The notes beneath the pieces are model-generated. The model had not been told where the DNA came from and made no database searches. It saw only the letters and a program-made list of their open reading frames with translations. From NCBI GenBank assembly GCA_016784195.1, contig JADHVE010000031.1:1-14581 (forward strand): a stretch of DNA of 14,581 nt. Direction: 5' to 3'. The DNA is from Candidatus Woesearchaeota archaeon. Lineage in GTDB: Archaea > Nanobdellota > Nanobdellia > Woesearchaeales > GW2011-AR4. Of the stretch, positions 1-7,219 are shown one piece after another; the stretch's first letter is position 1; every line of letters starts with the position of its first letter. A program made the translations under genes and the position numbers.

Positions 1-108
1 CTTGTTTTTAATCTTCATAAAAGAATAAGCCTTAGAGCATACAGGGCAGTTTATATTGCCGCAGTTGAATAAAGGGTGGTCTTTTGCGTTCAGAGATGGA
101 AGTTTCAT
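1..108 (-). CDS. Partial small Cys-containing protein (N-terminus only)
   Basis: The frame opens with ATG at 108 and stays open for 36 codons to the window edge; an in-frame stop lies upstream at 133-135. The protein begins MKLPSLNAKDHPLFNCG and continues with C16, C21 and C24, a C-x4-C-x2-C spacing that could bind zinc. I do not recognise the family. The possible broken gene at 162-427 lies upstream on the same strand. The rest of the gene is outside the window, so length and role cannot be judged. Confidence 0.45.
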   Translation of the reverse strand, partial: MKLPSLNAKDHPLFNCGNINCPVCSKAYSFMKIKNK

Positions 109-161
109 TAAACTAAGAAAGTAATAGTTAAATTAAAAGTTTTTGGATTAAGATGTTTTTC

Positions 162-427
162 TTAAAGAAGGGTAAAATTTTCTAAGAGGGGCACATTAAA
201 CCTTGTAACCAGAATCCTTGCAAAATCTCCGATCTCAATTTTACTGAAATTAATATACCTTGCATTATACTTAATCAGTCTTTGATATGTTACTTTATGT
301 TTTTTTACAATCCTCAATAAATTACCCTTTTTTTAACAGAATGATCAAACATACATCCCCTGGATATTACCCTACTTTCCAGATGTATAACTCTGCCTAT
401 TTTATGTAATCTCCAATTAGTTAAACA
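162..427 (-). pseudogene. Possible frameshifted gene remnant
   Basis: Two minus-strand open stretches in different frames abut at a run of seven A (T7 at 328-334). The upstream part (427-314) contains residues such as GRVIHLESRVISRG. The downstream part (332-162, ending TAA) contains VTYQRLIKYNARYINFSKIE and EIGDFARILVTRFN. Both look like real protein in composition. One extra base in the homopolymer would join them into about 87 residues. Neither part has an ATG at its 5' end. I do not recognise the family. It may be a decayed gene, an assembly error in the homopolymer, or chance. Apart from this, 109-482 shows only AT-rich sequence with possible TATA elements near 462-480. Confidence 0.3.
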
Positions 428-482
428 TTAGTAATTTATTTATGTTCAATATTGTAAACAATTTAAAAGATAGATTTAAATA

Positions 483-1553
483 GTGAAGTATGCTCTTGAT
501 TTTTTATTATATTTTTTATATAAAATGTTACCGAAAAAACAAATAGAAGAAATCAGGGACGAATTAAAACATTGCAAAAGGCCTTTGTTCTTTTTTGATG
601 ATGATGCTGACGGCTTGAGCTCTTTTTTATTATTGTATAGGTATATCAAAGAAGGCAGCAGCGTAGTAATCAAGACAATACCAAAAATTGATAATAAATT
701 TTTGAGGAAAGTAAAAGAATATGAGCCTGATAAGATATTCATCCTAGATATTGCGCAGGTCGAACAGGGGTTTATTGATGCTGTTAAGATACCCATAATC
801 TGGATAGACCATCATGGTCCTTTTGAATGTTCAGGAAACATAAAATATTTTAATCCAAGATTGATAAAAAAGGATTTATTGCTGCCTGCAACAGGGATTT
901 GCTACGAAGTTGTAAAGCAGGATTTATGGATAGCGATGGTAGGCTGTATTGGCGATTATTATATGCCTGATTTTTTTGATGAATTCAAAAAAAAATATGC
1001 CGATTTAATCGGAGATTCAAAGAGTGTTGAAGATATTTATTTTAACAGCAAATTTGGAAAGCTGATTGATCTATTCTCTTTTATTTTAAAAGGCAAGACA
1101 AGCGACGCCTTAAAACATGTAAAAGTTTTGACAAGAATCAAAGAGCCTTATGAAATACTCAATGAAGAAACCCCTCAGGGAAAATTTCTTTTTAAGAAAT
1201 ACAAACAAATAAATGAGGGATATGAAACTCTGTTAAACGAGGCTTTAAAGGCAAAACCAGAGCAGGGCTTTTTTATTTTTATTTACCCCGATAATAATAC
1301 GAGCTTCACAAGCGAATTGTCTAATGAGCTGCTATACAGGTTCTCGGATAATGTGATAATTGTGGGGAGAGAAAAGAACGGGGACATAAAGATGAGCCTA
1401 AGGTCAAAACACAAGACAATTCCAGAAGCTTTAGCAAGGTCTTTAGCTGGTTTAGAGGGTTACGGCGGAGGCCATGAGCATGCCTGCGGAGCAAATGTCA
1501 AAAAAGAGCAGTTTGAAGAGTTTGTTAAAAGATTAAGAGAAAATTTAAATTAA
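483..1553 (+). CDS. DHH/DHHA1 family phosphoesterase (RecJ/NrnA-like nuclease)
   Basis: The protein should be a metal-dependent phosphodiesterase acting on single-stranded nucleic acid or small nucleotides, in the cytoplasm. Visible motifs are DDDADGLSS at 39-47 (motif I), D89 in ILDIAQ (motif II), and D109-H110-H111 (the DHH motif) in the N-terminal half. The C-terminal DHHA1 domain carries MSLRSK and the substrate-binding GGGH at 328-331. Its length of 356 aa suits the stand-alone archaeal members, shorter than bacterial RecJ. The open frame starts at GTG 483, but ATG 525 (M15) is a good alternative, because the TTTAAATA at 475-482 could be the TATA box and would then leave GTG outside the transcript. 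It converges on the gene ending at 1600. Family assignment is firm; whether it is RecJ-like or NrnA-like is open. Confidence 0.9.
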   Translation: MKYALDFLLYFLYKMLPKKQIEEIRDELKHCKRPLFFFDDDADGLSSFLLLYRYIKEGSSVVIKTIPKIDNKFLRKVKEYEPDKIFILDIAQVEQGFIDAVKIPIIWIDHHGPFECSGNIKYFNPRLIKKDLLLPATGICYEVVKQDLWIAMVGCIGDYYMPDFFDEFKKKYADLIGDSKSVEDIYFNSKFGKLIDLFSFILKGKTSDALKHVKVLTRIKEPYEILNEETPQGKFLFKKYKQINEGYETLLNEALKAKPEQGFFIFIYPDNNTSFTSELSNELLYRFSDNVIIVGREKNGDIKMSLRSKHKTIPEALARSLAGLEGYGGGHEHACGANVKKEQFEEFVKRLRENLN

Positions 1554-1599
1554 ATTTATTCAAAAAAGCCAGATAATAAAAATAACAAAAAATAAAAAA

Positions 1600-2106
1600 T
1601 CAAACCTTTAAATTCTGGTTTATCAGGTTAATAATTCTGTCTTTTTTATCCTTGCTCTTTGTTCTTTTTTGGTAAACATCAAAGTTTTCCTTTTTTATTT
1701 TCAGGTTAAACCTGTTTATCTTTTCATTTATCCTGTTCAGCCTGCTTATCACCATCCTCAGTTTGCCTTCCATGTTTTCAGGTATAGAAAGAACAAGGAT
1801 TTTTGAATATTCATTATTAAGGTAAAAAAGCTTGTTACCTGAAAATATCTTTTGCTCATCTTTCAGTAAGCTGCACCATATCTCGCTGTTTTTGTCTTTT
1901 TTTAATGTTAAAACAATCGCTTCTTTGTAGGAATTTGTTTCTATAAGATTCATTTCAATAACATCATTATTTTGTTCAATATCCTGCTTAAACTCCTTGA
2001 CTCTTACATCATCTACAGTAGTAAAAGCAAAATACTCAATATTATTGATGCTTCTATCAACATCTATATGAGAAATAAAGTTCCTATACAGAGGTTCTTC
2101 CCCCAT
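1600..2106 (-). CDS. Conserved-looking protein of unknown function, 168 aa
   Basis: I do not recognise this protein. It is soluble, with no signal peptide or membrane segment, and has an acidic N-terminal half (MGEEPLYRNFISHIDVD...) and a very basic C-terminal third (KKENFDVYQKRTKSKDKKDR). I place the start at ATG 2106 rather than GTG 2115. The sequence AGGGGGTGAT (2111-2120) matches the consensus anti-16S ribosome-binding site and lies 6 nt before this ATG, whereas the GTG sits inside it. An AT-rich TATA-like stretch at 2135-2146 would give a short leader. It is convergent with the DHH gene and divergent from the tRNA-Gly unit. Confidence 0.75.
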   Translation of the reverse strand: MGEEPLYRNFISHIDVDRSINNIEYFAFTTVDDVRVKEFKQDIEQNNDVIEMNLIETNSYKEAIVLTLKKDKNSEIWCSLLKDEQKIFSGNKLFYLNNEYSKILVLSIPENMEGKLRMVISRLNRINEKINRFNLKIKKENFDVYQKRTKSKDKKDRIINLINQNLKV

Positions 2107-2151
2107 ATCAATCACCCCCTAACAGTAATTTGCCTTATAATATTTAATGGT

Positions 2152-2250
2152 TTCGAAAATTTTCAATTTTCGAATACCCTGAAAAGCTTTGCTTTTCTTT
2201 GGTTTCGAAATTATGAAGTAATTTCGAACTTCAAAATTCTTTGAATTTTG
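2152..2250. repeat. Cluster of four tandem short hairpins
   Basis: Four consecutive perfect inverted repeats: TTCGAAAATT/AATTTTCGAA (10 bp, loop TTC, 2152-2174); GAAAAGC/GCTTTTC (7 bp, loop TTT, 2181-2197); TTCGAAATTA/TAATTTCGAA (10 bp, loop TGAAG, 2204-2228); CAAAATTC/GAATTTTG (8 bp, loop TTT, 2232-2250). Stems 1 and 3 share the TTCGAAA end, so part of the array may be a duplication. It lies upstream of the minus-strand gene that starts at 2106. The open frame that crosses it on the plus strand has no coding character. Confidence 0.75.
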
Positions 2251-2325
2251 TAAGTTTCTGAAAAAACCAATAAAAAATAATCAATAATAAAAAATGTCAG
2301 TAATAAACAAACAATAAAAATAACA

Positions 2326-2475
2326 TGATAGTGCACAAACACAATAACCATTATGGGTTAGCAGGGTTGTGATTTTTTATTTTTATTGAAATTTCTATAA
2401 TAAAAAAAATAATCAAAAAACAAAACTAAAAAACACGCAAATAATTGAGTGTGTGTAAAATCTCCTGATGGTAAA
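2326..2475. repeat. Intergenic repeat R1 (two conserved islands)
   Basis: Its first island starts ATAGTGCAC (2328-2336) and continues with CACAA (2340-2344), an inner TAACC/GGTTA stem and TTGTG (2367-2371). About 70 nt of A/T-rich sequence follows, then a second island with ACACGC (2433-2438) facing GTGTGTGT (2449-2456), and CTCCT. The same order of islands, spacing and pairing occurs at 8199-8340 (R2). Function is unknown; it could be an untranslated RNA, a regulatory site or a small mobile repeat. Confidence 0.5.
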
Positions 2476-2518
2476 ATAATTTAAAAACAATTGTTAAAAT
2501 AGATTTAAAATAATTAAA

Positions 2519-2526
2519 TTTATAAA
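2519..2526 (+). promoter_or_regulatory. TATA box of tRNA-Gly
   Basis: TTTATAAA, a perfect archaeal TATA box, is centred about 29 nt before the first base of the tRNA at 2552, so initiation would fall just before the mature 5' end. Confidence 0.75.
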
Positions 2527-2551
2527 CAGACTTCATCTCTCATCTCTTAAT

Positions 2552-2642
2552 GCGTCGATGGTCTAATGGCTATGACTCGAGCCTTCCAAGCTCGCTATCC
2601 GGGTTCGAAAATTTAATTTTATCGGAAGTCCCGGTCGACGCA
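2552..2642 (+). tRNA. tRNA-Gly(UCC) with a 19-nt intron in the T-loop
   Basis: Acceptor GCGTCGA (2552-2558) pairs with TCGACGC (2635-2641), with discriminator A2642. The D-loop contains GG. Anticodon stem CGAGC/GCTCG encloses CTTCCAA, giving anticodon TCC (2585-2587), which reads GGA. The variable loop has 4 nt. The T-stem CCGGG (2599-2603)/CCCGG (2630-2634) encloses 26 nt instead of 7. A bulge-helix-bulge can be drawn: central helix TTCG/CGGA, bulges AAA and AGT. Cutting each bulge between its second and third base removes 2610-2628 (19 nt, AT-rich) and restores the canonical T-loop TTCGAAT, so the intron lies between positions 59 and 60. The mature tRNA has 72 nt. The T-stem, loop and intron geometry agree with each other, so the call is strong although splicing is inferred. 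Confidence 0.92.
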
Positions 2643-2651
2643 TTTTTTTTT
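2643..2651 (+). terminator. Oligo-T terminator after tRNA-Gly
   Basis: Nine consecutive T follow directly on the discriminator base, a typical archaeal termination signal. The downstream gene begins only 8 nt later. Confidence 0.6.
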
Positions 2652-2659
2652 AAACTAAA

Positions 2660-3706
2660 ATGGCTAGAATTCTATACGGCATAGCGGGAGAAGGTATGGG
2701 GCATGCTATCAGAAGCAAGGTTGTAATTGAGCATCTGTTAAAAAAACACGAGCTTATAATTGTTTCCAGCAGAAAAGCATATGAATTCTTATCAAGTCAT
2801 TTCAGTAATGTTTATGATATTCATGGAATGCATCTCAATTATAAAAACAATAAAGTCCAGAGCATTAAAACCTTAATCCATAACGCATACAAGCTGCCTA
2901 AAGGCTCTTACCATACTCTTAAAAGGCTGATAAGCATATTAAAGAAGTTTAAGCCAGATATAGTTATTTCTGATTTTGAGCCGTTTACAGCTTTGACTTC
3001 AAAATTTTTTAACATTCCTCTGATAAGCATAGACAATATGCATATTATGACTAACTGCAGGTTAAAGATACCTAAAAGATACTACAAGGATTATCTGGCA
3101 GCAAAGCTTATCATAAAATCTATTATTATAAAAGCAGATTATTACCTTATAAACACCTTTTGTTATCCAAAAATCAAAAAGAAAAATACCTTTTTATTTT
3201 CGCCGGTATTAAGGAAAGAGATAATCAACGCTAAAGTAAAAAACAAGGATTTTATTTTGGTTTACCAGACTTCTGGAAGCAATAAAAAGATTAAGGATGT
3301 TTTAAATAAGATAAATGGGAAATTTATCATATATGGTTTTGATGAAAACAAAAAAGAAAAAAACATCACTTTTAAAGAATTTGATGAAGCAGGATTTATC
3401 GAAGATTTAGCATCATGCAGGGCTTTGATTACTAATGGGGGATTCAGTACAATAGTTGAAGCAGTATATTTGGGAAAACCCGTTCTGTCTGAACCAATAA
3501 GAAACCATTTTGAGCAGATTCTGAACGCAATCTTTGTTGAGAAAATGGGCTATGGTGAATTTCATAAAAAGATAAAAGTTGATAAAATTAATGGATTTAT
3601 CTCAAATATAGGCATTTATAAGAAAAATTTAAAGGGATACAAGAAAGAAGGAAATCCGGGAATTCTGGAGAAATTAGACTATATGATCGGCAAATTAAAT
3701 CTTTAA
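2660..3706 (+). CDS. GT-B fold glycosyltransferase, MJ1255-like
   Basis: Probable nucleotide-sugar-dependent glycosyltransferase of the MurG/MJ1255-like group, presumably acting at the inner face of the membrane on a lipid or glycan acceptor; the substrate is not evident. The N-terminal Rossmann half starts MARILYGIAGEGMGH, with the glycine-rich GEGMGH at 10-15 followed by IRS, as in acceptor-binding loops of this group. The C-terminal half carries the donor-binding segment TNGGFSTIVEA (about 258-268), then GKPVLSEPIRNHFEQ. The length of 348 aa is normal. There are no transmembrane segments. No Shine-Dalgarno sequence precedes the ATG, and the gene begins 18 nt after the tRNA-Gly. It ends inside the end of SMC (12-nt convergent overlap). 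Confidence 0.85.
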   Translation: MARILYGIAGEGMGHAIRSKVVIEHLLKKHELIIVSSRKAYEFLSSHFSNVYDIHGMHLNYKNNKVQSIKTLIHNAYKLPKGSYHTLKRLISILKKFKPDIVISDFEPFTALTSKFFNIPLISIDNMHIMTNCRLKIPKRYYKDYLAAKLIIKSIIIKADYYLINTFCYPKIKKKNTFLFSPVLRKEIINAKVKNKDFILVYQTSGSNKKIKDVLNKINGKFIIYGFDENKKEKNITFKEFDEAGFIEDLASCRALITNGGFSTIVEAVYLGKPVLSEPIRNHFEQILNAIFVEKMGYGEFHKKIKVDKINGFISNIGIYKKNLKGYKKEGNPGILEKLDYMIGKLNL

Positions 3707-6700
3707 GCTAACCAGCTTGCTCATCCCATGCTCGTCCATTGATACGCCGTAAAGGTTGTCTGATTCTGAAATAACTGAATCATTGTGAGATATTATAATA
3801 TACTGCACTTTTTCTGAATATTTTCTTATTAATTTGGAGAATTTTTCTGAATTGTGCTTGTCTAAAGCAGCATCCACTTCATCCAGAACATAAAAAGAAG
3901 CTGGCTCATGCTCCTGTATAGAGAATATAAATGCTAAAGCTGTCATGGTCTTTTCTCCTCCAGACAAGCTCCTGATATCAAGGAATTTCTGACCTGTAAT
4001 CTTGACATTTATCCTCAAGCCTGCCTCAAACGGATTCTGAGGGTCTTCTAAAACAAGATAAGCATCCCCTTTTGAAGACAAGACAGAAAAGAATTTCTTG
4101 AAGTTCTCGTTTACAATCCCAAATGTTTTCATGAAAAGCTCTTTCTTTTTTCCTTCTATCTCCCCCATCATGACCAAAACATCTTCTTTCTCTTTGGTTA
4201 ATCTGCCCTTTTTTTCCAGCAGGCTTTTGTATTGTGTTTCCACTTCTTCATAAATCTCCAAAGCCCTCATATTGACAGAGCCAATCTGCTCCCTTAATTT
4301 TTCAAATCTGCTTATATCATTTTTTAATTGCTGCTCATTTTTCTCGGTATTCAGTTTTACCCCTTCATATTGCCGGAATTCCTCTTTTAAGGCAGCTAAT
4401 CCTGCTGAGATGCCTGCATTTTTTAAAGAAAATGTGTTGTTCTTTATCTCAATGTTTCTGCTTTCACTTAATTTCTGGTTTATATTATTTTCATTTTTTG
4501 TGATTTCTTCATTTACTTTACTTCTTTTTGCAAATAAGCCTTTAAATTGGGCATAAAACTCTTTTGCTTCTTCTTCTTTTTTACTAAGGATAGATTGTTT
4601 TTCTTCAATGTTTTTTGTTAATACATTATATTCTTTTTTGAATTCTTCTTTATCTTTATCCAGTTGTTTTATGATTTGGCGTGTCTTTTCTTTTTCAGGC
4701 CCATAGATATTAAGAATTTGTGTATCTATGTTTCTTATTTCTGAATTCATTCTTATGATGTCTTCATTTATCTGGCTTAATTTTTCTTCAAATGTGTTTA
4801 GCTCTGCTAATAAAGTCGGATTTCTGAGTTGTGAAATTTCTGCCCTTAATTTCTGTTTTTCTGTTTTGATCTCTGCTAATTCTTTGTTCACATTAGATAT
4901 TTTTTGGCTTACTTTTTGTATTTCTGCTTCTGTATGTGTCTCTTTTTCTGCCAGCTCTTTTTTTTGCTGTTTTGAAGCTCCAATGTCTGATGGATCTAAA
5001 TGAAGGGATTTTTCTGTTTTTATTATATCCCCCTCTAAGTTAGCTTTTTTATCTCTGAGCTCTGTTATTGCTTGTTCATTTTCTATTTTCTTTTTTTCAG
5101 CTTTGTCGATTAAAATTTTAAAATTAGAGATTATAGCTTCATACTCATCAATATCTTTTGCAAAGTTTTTTTCCTTAAAGCCAAGGCCCTTTCTTTTTGC
5201 TCTGAAACCGCCGTGCATCACTCCGCTCAGCTCCGATATATCCCCTTCCAAAGTTACAAATTTTGCTTGGCCTATCCCCAGTCTTCTTGCAACATCAATA
5301 TCATCTACTACTATTGTGTTTGCAAAAACATAGGAGAAGATGTTTTTGAATTTTTTATCATAAGAAATAAGGTCTAAGGCAAGGCCGTGAGAGCCTTTTG
5401 AGTCAGCAAGCTCTGTAATCTTTTTGTTTAACTGCTTTTCCTTTATCTTGTTTAAAGGCAAGAACGTTGCAATACCCAGCTTATTTTGTTTGAGGTATTT
5501 GATTAATTCAGCAGCAATTTTTTCATCTTCTACAACAATGCTCTTTATTCTGGGGCCTGCTGCAATCTCTAATGCTAATGAATATGTTGAGGATACTTTG
5601 CCTAAATCAGCTACCGTGCCATAAATCCCTCTTTTTTTGTTTTTTTGCTCCAGTATCTTTTTAATTGCAATATCCGAAATAGTGAATTCCCTTCTTCCTA
5701 TGTCCCTTACTCTTAATTTTGCAAGTTCTTCATTGGAAGCTGCAATTTTTTTCCTTGCATTATTTAATTGCAGGGCCAGGTTAGAATCCTGGTCAAGTAG
5801 TTTGTTTAGCTCTATAATTGAGCTTTTGAATTCTTTTCTTTTGTTTTTTAGCTCTTCAACCTGTTTTTTATGGGAACTTTCTATATCCATTACTTTTTTT
5901 ATTTTCGCGTCTATAGTTCCAGTCTCATGGCTGATTTTGTCTTTTTCCCTTATCAGGTTGTGCTGCTCTTCTCTTAACTCATGGATTTGTTTTTGCAGGT
6001 TTTCTGATTTTTTATCAATTTCTTCTACGCTTTTTTCAATATCTCCGATATTATCTAATTTATTTTTTTGCCTGAATTCTGTAAGTTTAGAGTTGATTTC
6101 TTTTCTTTCATTTTGTATATTGCCTGTCTTTTCCTGCAATCTTTTTTTTTCCTGAGTTAATTCAGATATTTTTTGCTCTGTATCGCTTAGAGTATCTTTG
6201 ATATCTTGTTTTCTTTGTTTTATCTTATTTATCTCATTTTTGCAGGTTTCAATTCTGGAATCGATTTTGGTTAGCTGAATTTTTAATGTTTCAACTTCCT
6301 TATTGAGATTTACCTGCTCTACCTCGCCTTTTTCTTCTATCTCTGCTGTTATTTCTTCTATCTGCTTCTTTTTTTCATCATTAACCTGCTTTAATCTGCC
6401 TATCTTTTCATTAATGAATTTTAATTCTGAATCTGATTTGTCTACTCTTTCCTTTAGCTCTTTATGTTCTTTTTCTTTTTTATTCAGCTGGATTTTAAGA
6501 AAAGATGCCTTGTTCTGCTTTATTTTATTGTTCATATCTTTGTATTTTAGGGCTTGGTCGCGGTCTTTTTTAAGCTCTCTGAGGTAGGTATTTCTTTCTG
6601 TGAGTACTATCTCTGTTTCTTTAAATTTTTCATCTACTTTCTGCAGCTCCAGCAAAGCCTTGTGCTTCTTTTCTTCATAAACAGAAATCCCTGATATCTC

Positions 6701-7189
6701 TTCTATCAGCTGCCTCCTTGCTACTGGATGCATTTCCACAAACTTAACTATATCTCCCTGCAGAATTATATTATATGCATCTGGGTTTATTCTCGCAACA
6801 TGCAGCAGGTCAAGAATCTCCTGCCTAGTTCTTGTTTTATCATTTATCTTATATACTGATTGGCCCGAGTGCTTCACAATCCTGGTTATCTTTATCTCTT
6901 TGGCATCTGTAGGGAATTTTTTGTTTGAATTATCAAAGTATATTGAGACTTCACCTTGCTTCGAAGGTTTTTTTGATTTCCCCCCGTTATAAATTAAGTT
7001 AGCTGATTTCTCTGCCCTTAATGATTTTGAAGACGATTTTCCCAGAACAAAGCACAAAGCATCAAGAACATTTGATTTTCCCGAGCCGTTTGGACCAAGA
7101 ACACAGTTATACTGGGGACCAAAGAGAAGCTCTGTATGCTTGGCAAAAGACTTAAAGCCCTGAATCACTATCTTGTTAATTCTAGTCAT
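3695..7189 (-). CDS. smc: Chromosome segregation ATPase SMC
   Basis: Structural maintenance of chromosomes protein, which organises and segregates the chromosome as a dimer. At 1164 aa it is full length. Walker A GPNGSGKS lies at 32-39. A long charged coiled coil runs from about 170 to 510. A globular hinge starts near GIYGTVADLG (about 518) and ends near 680, followed by a returning coiled coil to about 1020. The C-terminal ATPase half has the signature LSGGEK at 1075-1080, Walker B YVLDE at 1100-1104, the D-loop at 1105-1110 and a switch histidine in IIISHND. All catalytic motifs are intact. It lies 25 nt downstream of the RNase HII gene. No Shine-Dalgarno sequence is seen, but a TATA box lies at the end of the upstream gene. 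No kleisin (ScpA) or ScpB gene is in the window. Confidence 0.97.
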   Translation of the reverse strand: MTRINKIVIQGFKSFAKHTELLFGPQYNCVLGPNGSGKSNVLDALCFVLGKSSSKSLRAEKSANLIYNGGKSKKPSKQGEVSIYFDNSNKKFPTDAKEIKITRIVKHSGQSVYKINDKTRTRQEILDLLHVARINPDAYNIILQGDIVKFVEMHPVARRQLIEEISGISVYEEKKHKALLELQKVDEKFKETEIVLTERNTYLRELKKDRDQALKYKDMNNKIKQNKASFLKIQLNKKEKEHKELKERVDKSDSELKFINEKIGRLKQVNDEKKKQIEEITAEIEEKGEVEQVNLNKEVETLKIQLTKIDSRIETCKNEINKIKQRKQDIKDTLSDTEQKISELTQEKKRLQEKTGNIQNERKEINSKLTEFRQKNKLDNIGDIEKSVEEIDKKSENLQKQIHELREEQHNLIREKDKISHETGTIDAKIKKVMDIESSHKKQVEELKNKRKEFKSSIIELNKLLDQDSNLALQLNNARKKIAASNEELAKLRVRDIGRREFTISDIAIKKILEQKNKKRGIYGTVADLGKVSSTYSLALEIAAGPRIKSIVVEDEKIAAELIKYLKQNKLGIATFLPLNKIKEKQLNKKITELADSKGSHGLALDLISYDKKFKNIFSYVFANTIVVDDIDVARRLGIGQAKFVTLEGDISELSGVMHGGFRAKRKGLGFKEKNFAKDIDEYEAIISNFKILIDKAEKKKIENEQAITELRDKKANLEGDIIKTEKSLHLDPSDIGASKQQKKELAEKETHTEAEIQKVSQKISNVNKELAEIKTEKQKLRAEISQLRNPTLLAELNTFEEKLSQINEDIIRMNSEIRNIDTQILNIYGPEKEKTRQIIKQLDKDKEEFKKEYNVLTKNIEEKQSILSKKEEEAKEFYAQFKGLFAKRSKVNEEITKNENNINQKLSESRNIEIKNNTFSLKNAGISAGLAALKEEFRQYEGVKLNTEKNEQQLKNDISRFEKLREQIGSVNMRALEIYEEVETQYKSLLEKKGRLTKEKEDVLVMMGEIEGKKKELFMKTFGIVNENFKKFFSVLSSKGDAYLVLEDPQNPFEAGLRINVKITGQKFLDIRSLSGGEKTMTALAFIFSIQEHEPASFYVLDEVDAALDKHNSEKFSKLIRKYSEKVQYIIISHNDSVISESDNLYGVSMDEHGMSKLVSLKI

Positions 7190-7211
7190 TTTAATAAAAT
7201 TTTAATATTGG

Positions 7212-7219
7212 TTTTTATA
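7212..7219 (-). promoter_or_regulatory. TATA box for leaderless smc transcript
   Basis: On the minus strand TATAAAAA overlaps the stop codon of the RNase HII gene. Its centre is about 27 nt before the SMC start codon, which lacks a Shine-Dalgarno sequence, so smc may have its own leaderless transcript besides read-through from rnhB. Confidence 0.45.

Noticed and set aside
476..796. Minus-strand 106-codon frame opposite the DHH gene
   Set aside because: It lies entirely opposite conserved DHH motif I and II coding sequence and has no recognisable features.
1972..2244. Plus-strand 90-codon frame over the hairpin cluster
   Set aside because: It runs antisense to the start of the 168-aa gene and through palindromes; the translation mirrors the hairpins and has no coding character.
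2152..2475. CRISPR array
   Set aside because: The hairpins and repeats are not regularly spaced copies of one sequence, there are no spacers of uniform length, and no cas genes are nearby.
4272..6587. Series of plus-strand open frames of 66-172 codons inside smc
   Set aside because: They are antisense to the coiled-coil coding sequence, rich in Ser/Phe/Leu/Cys as expected from reversed Glu/Lys codons, and have no family features.
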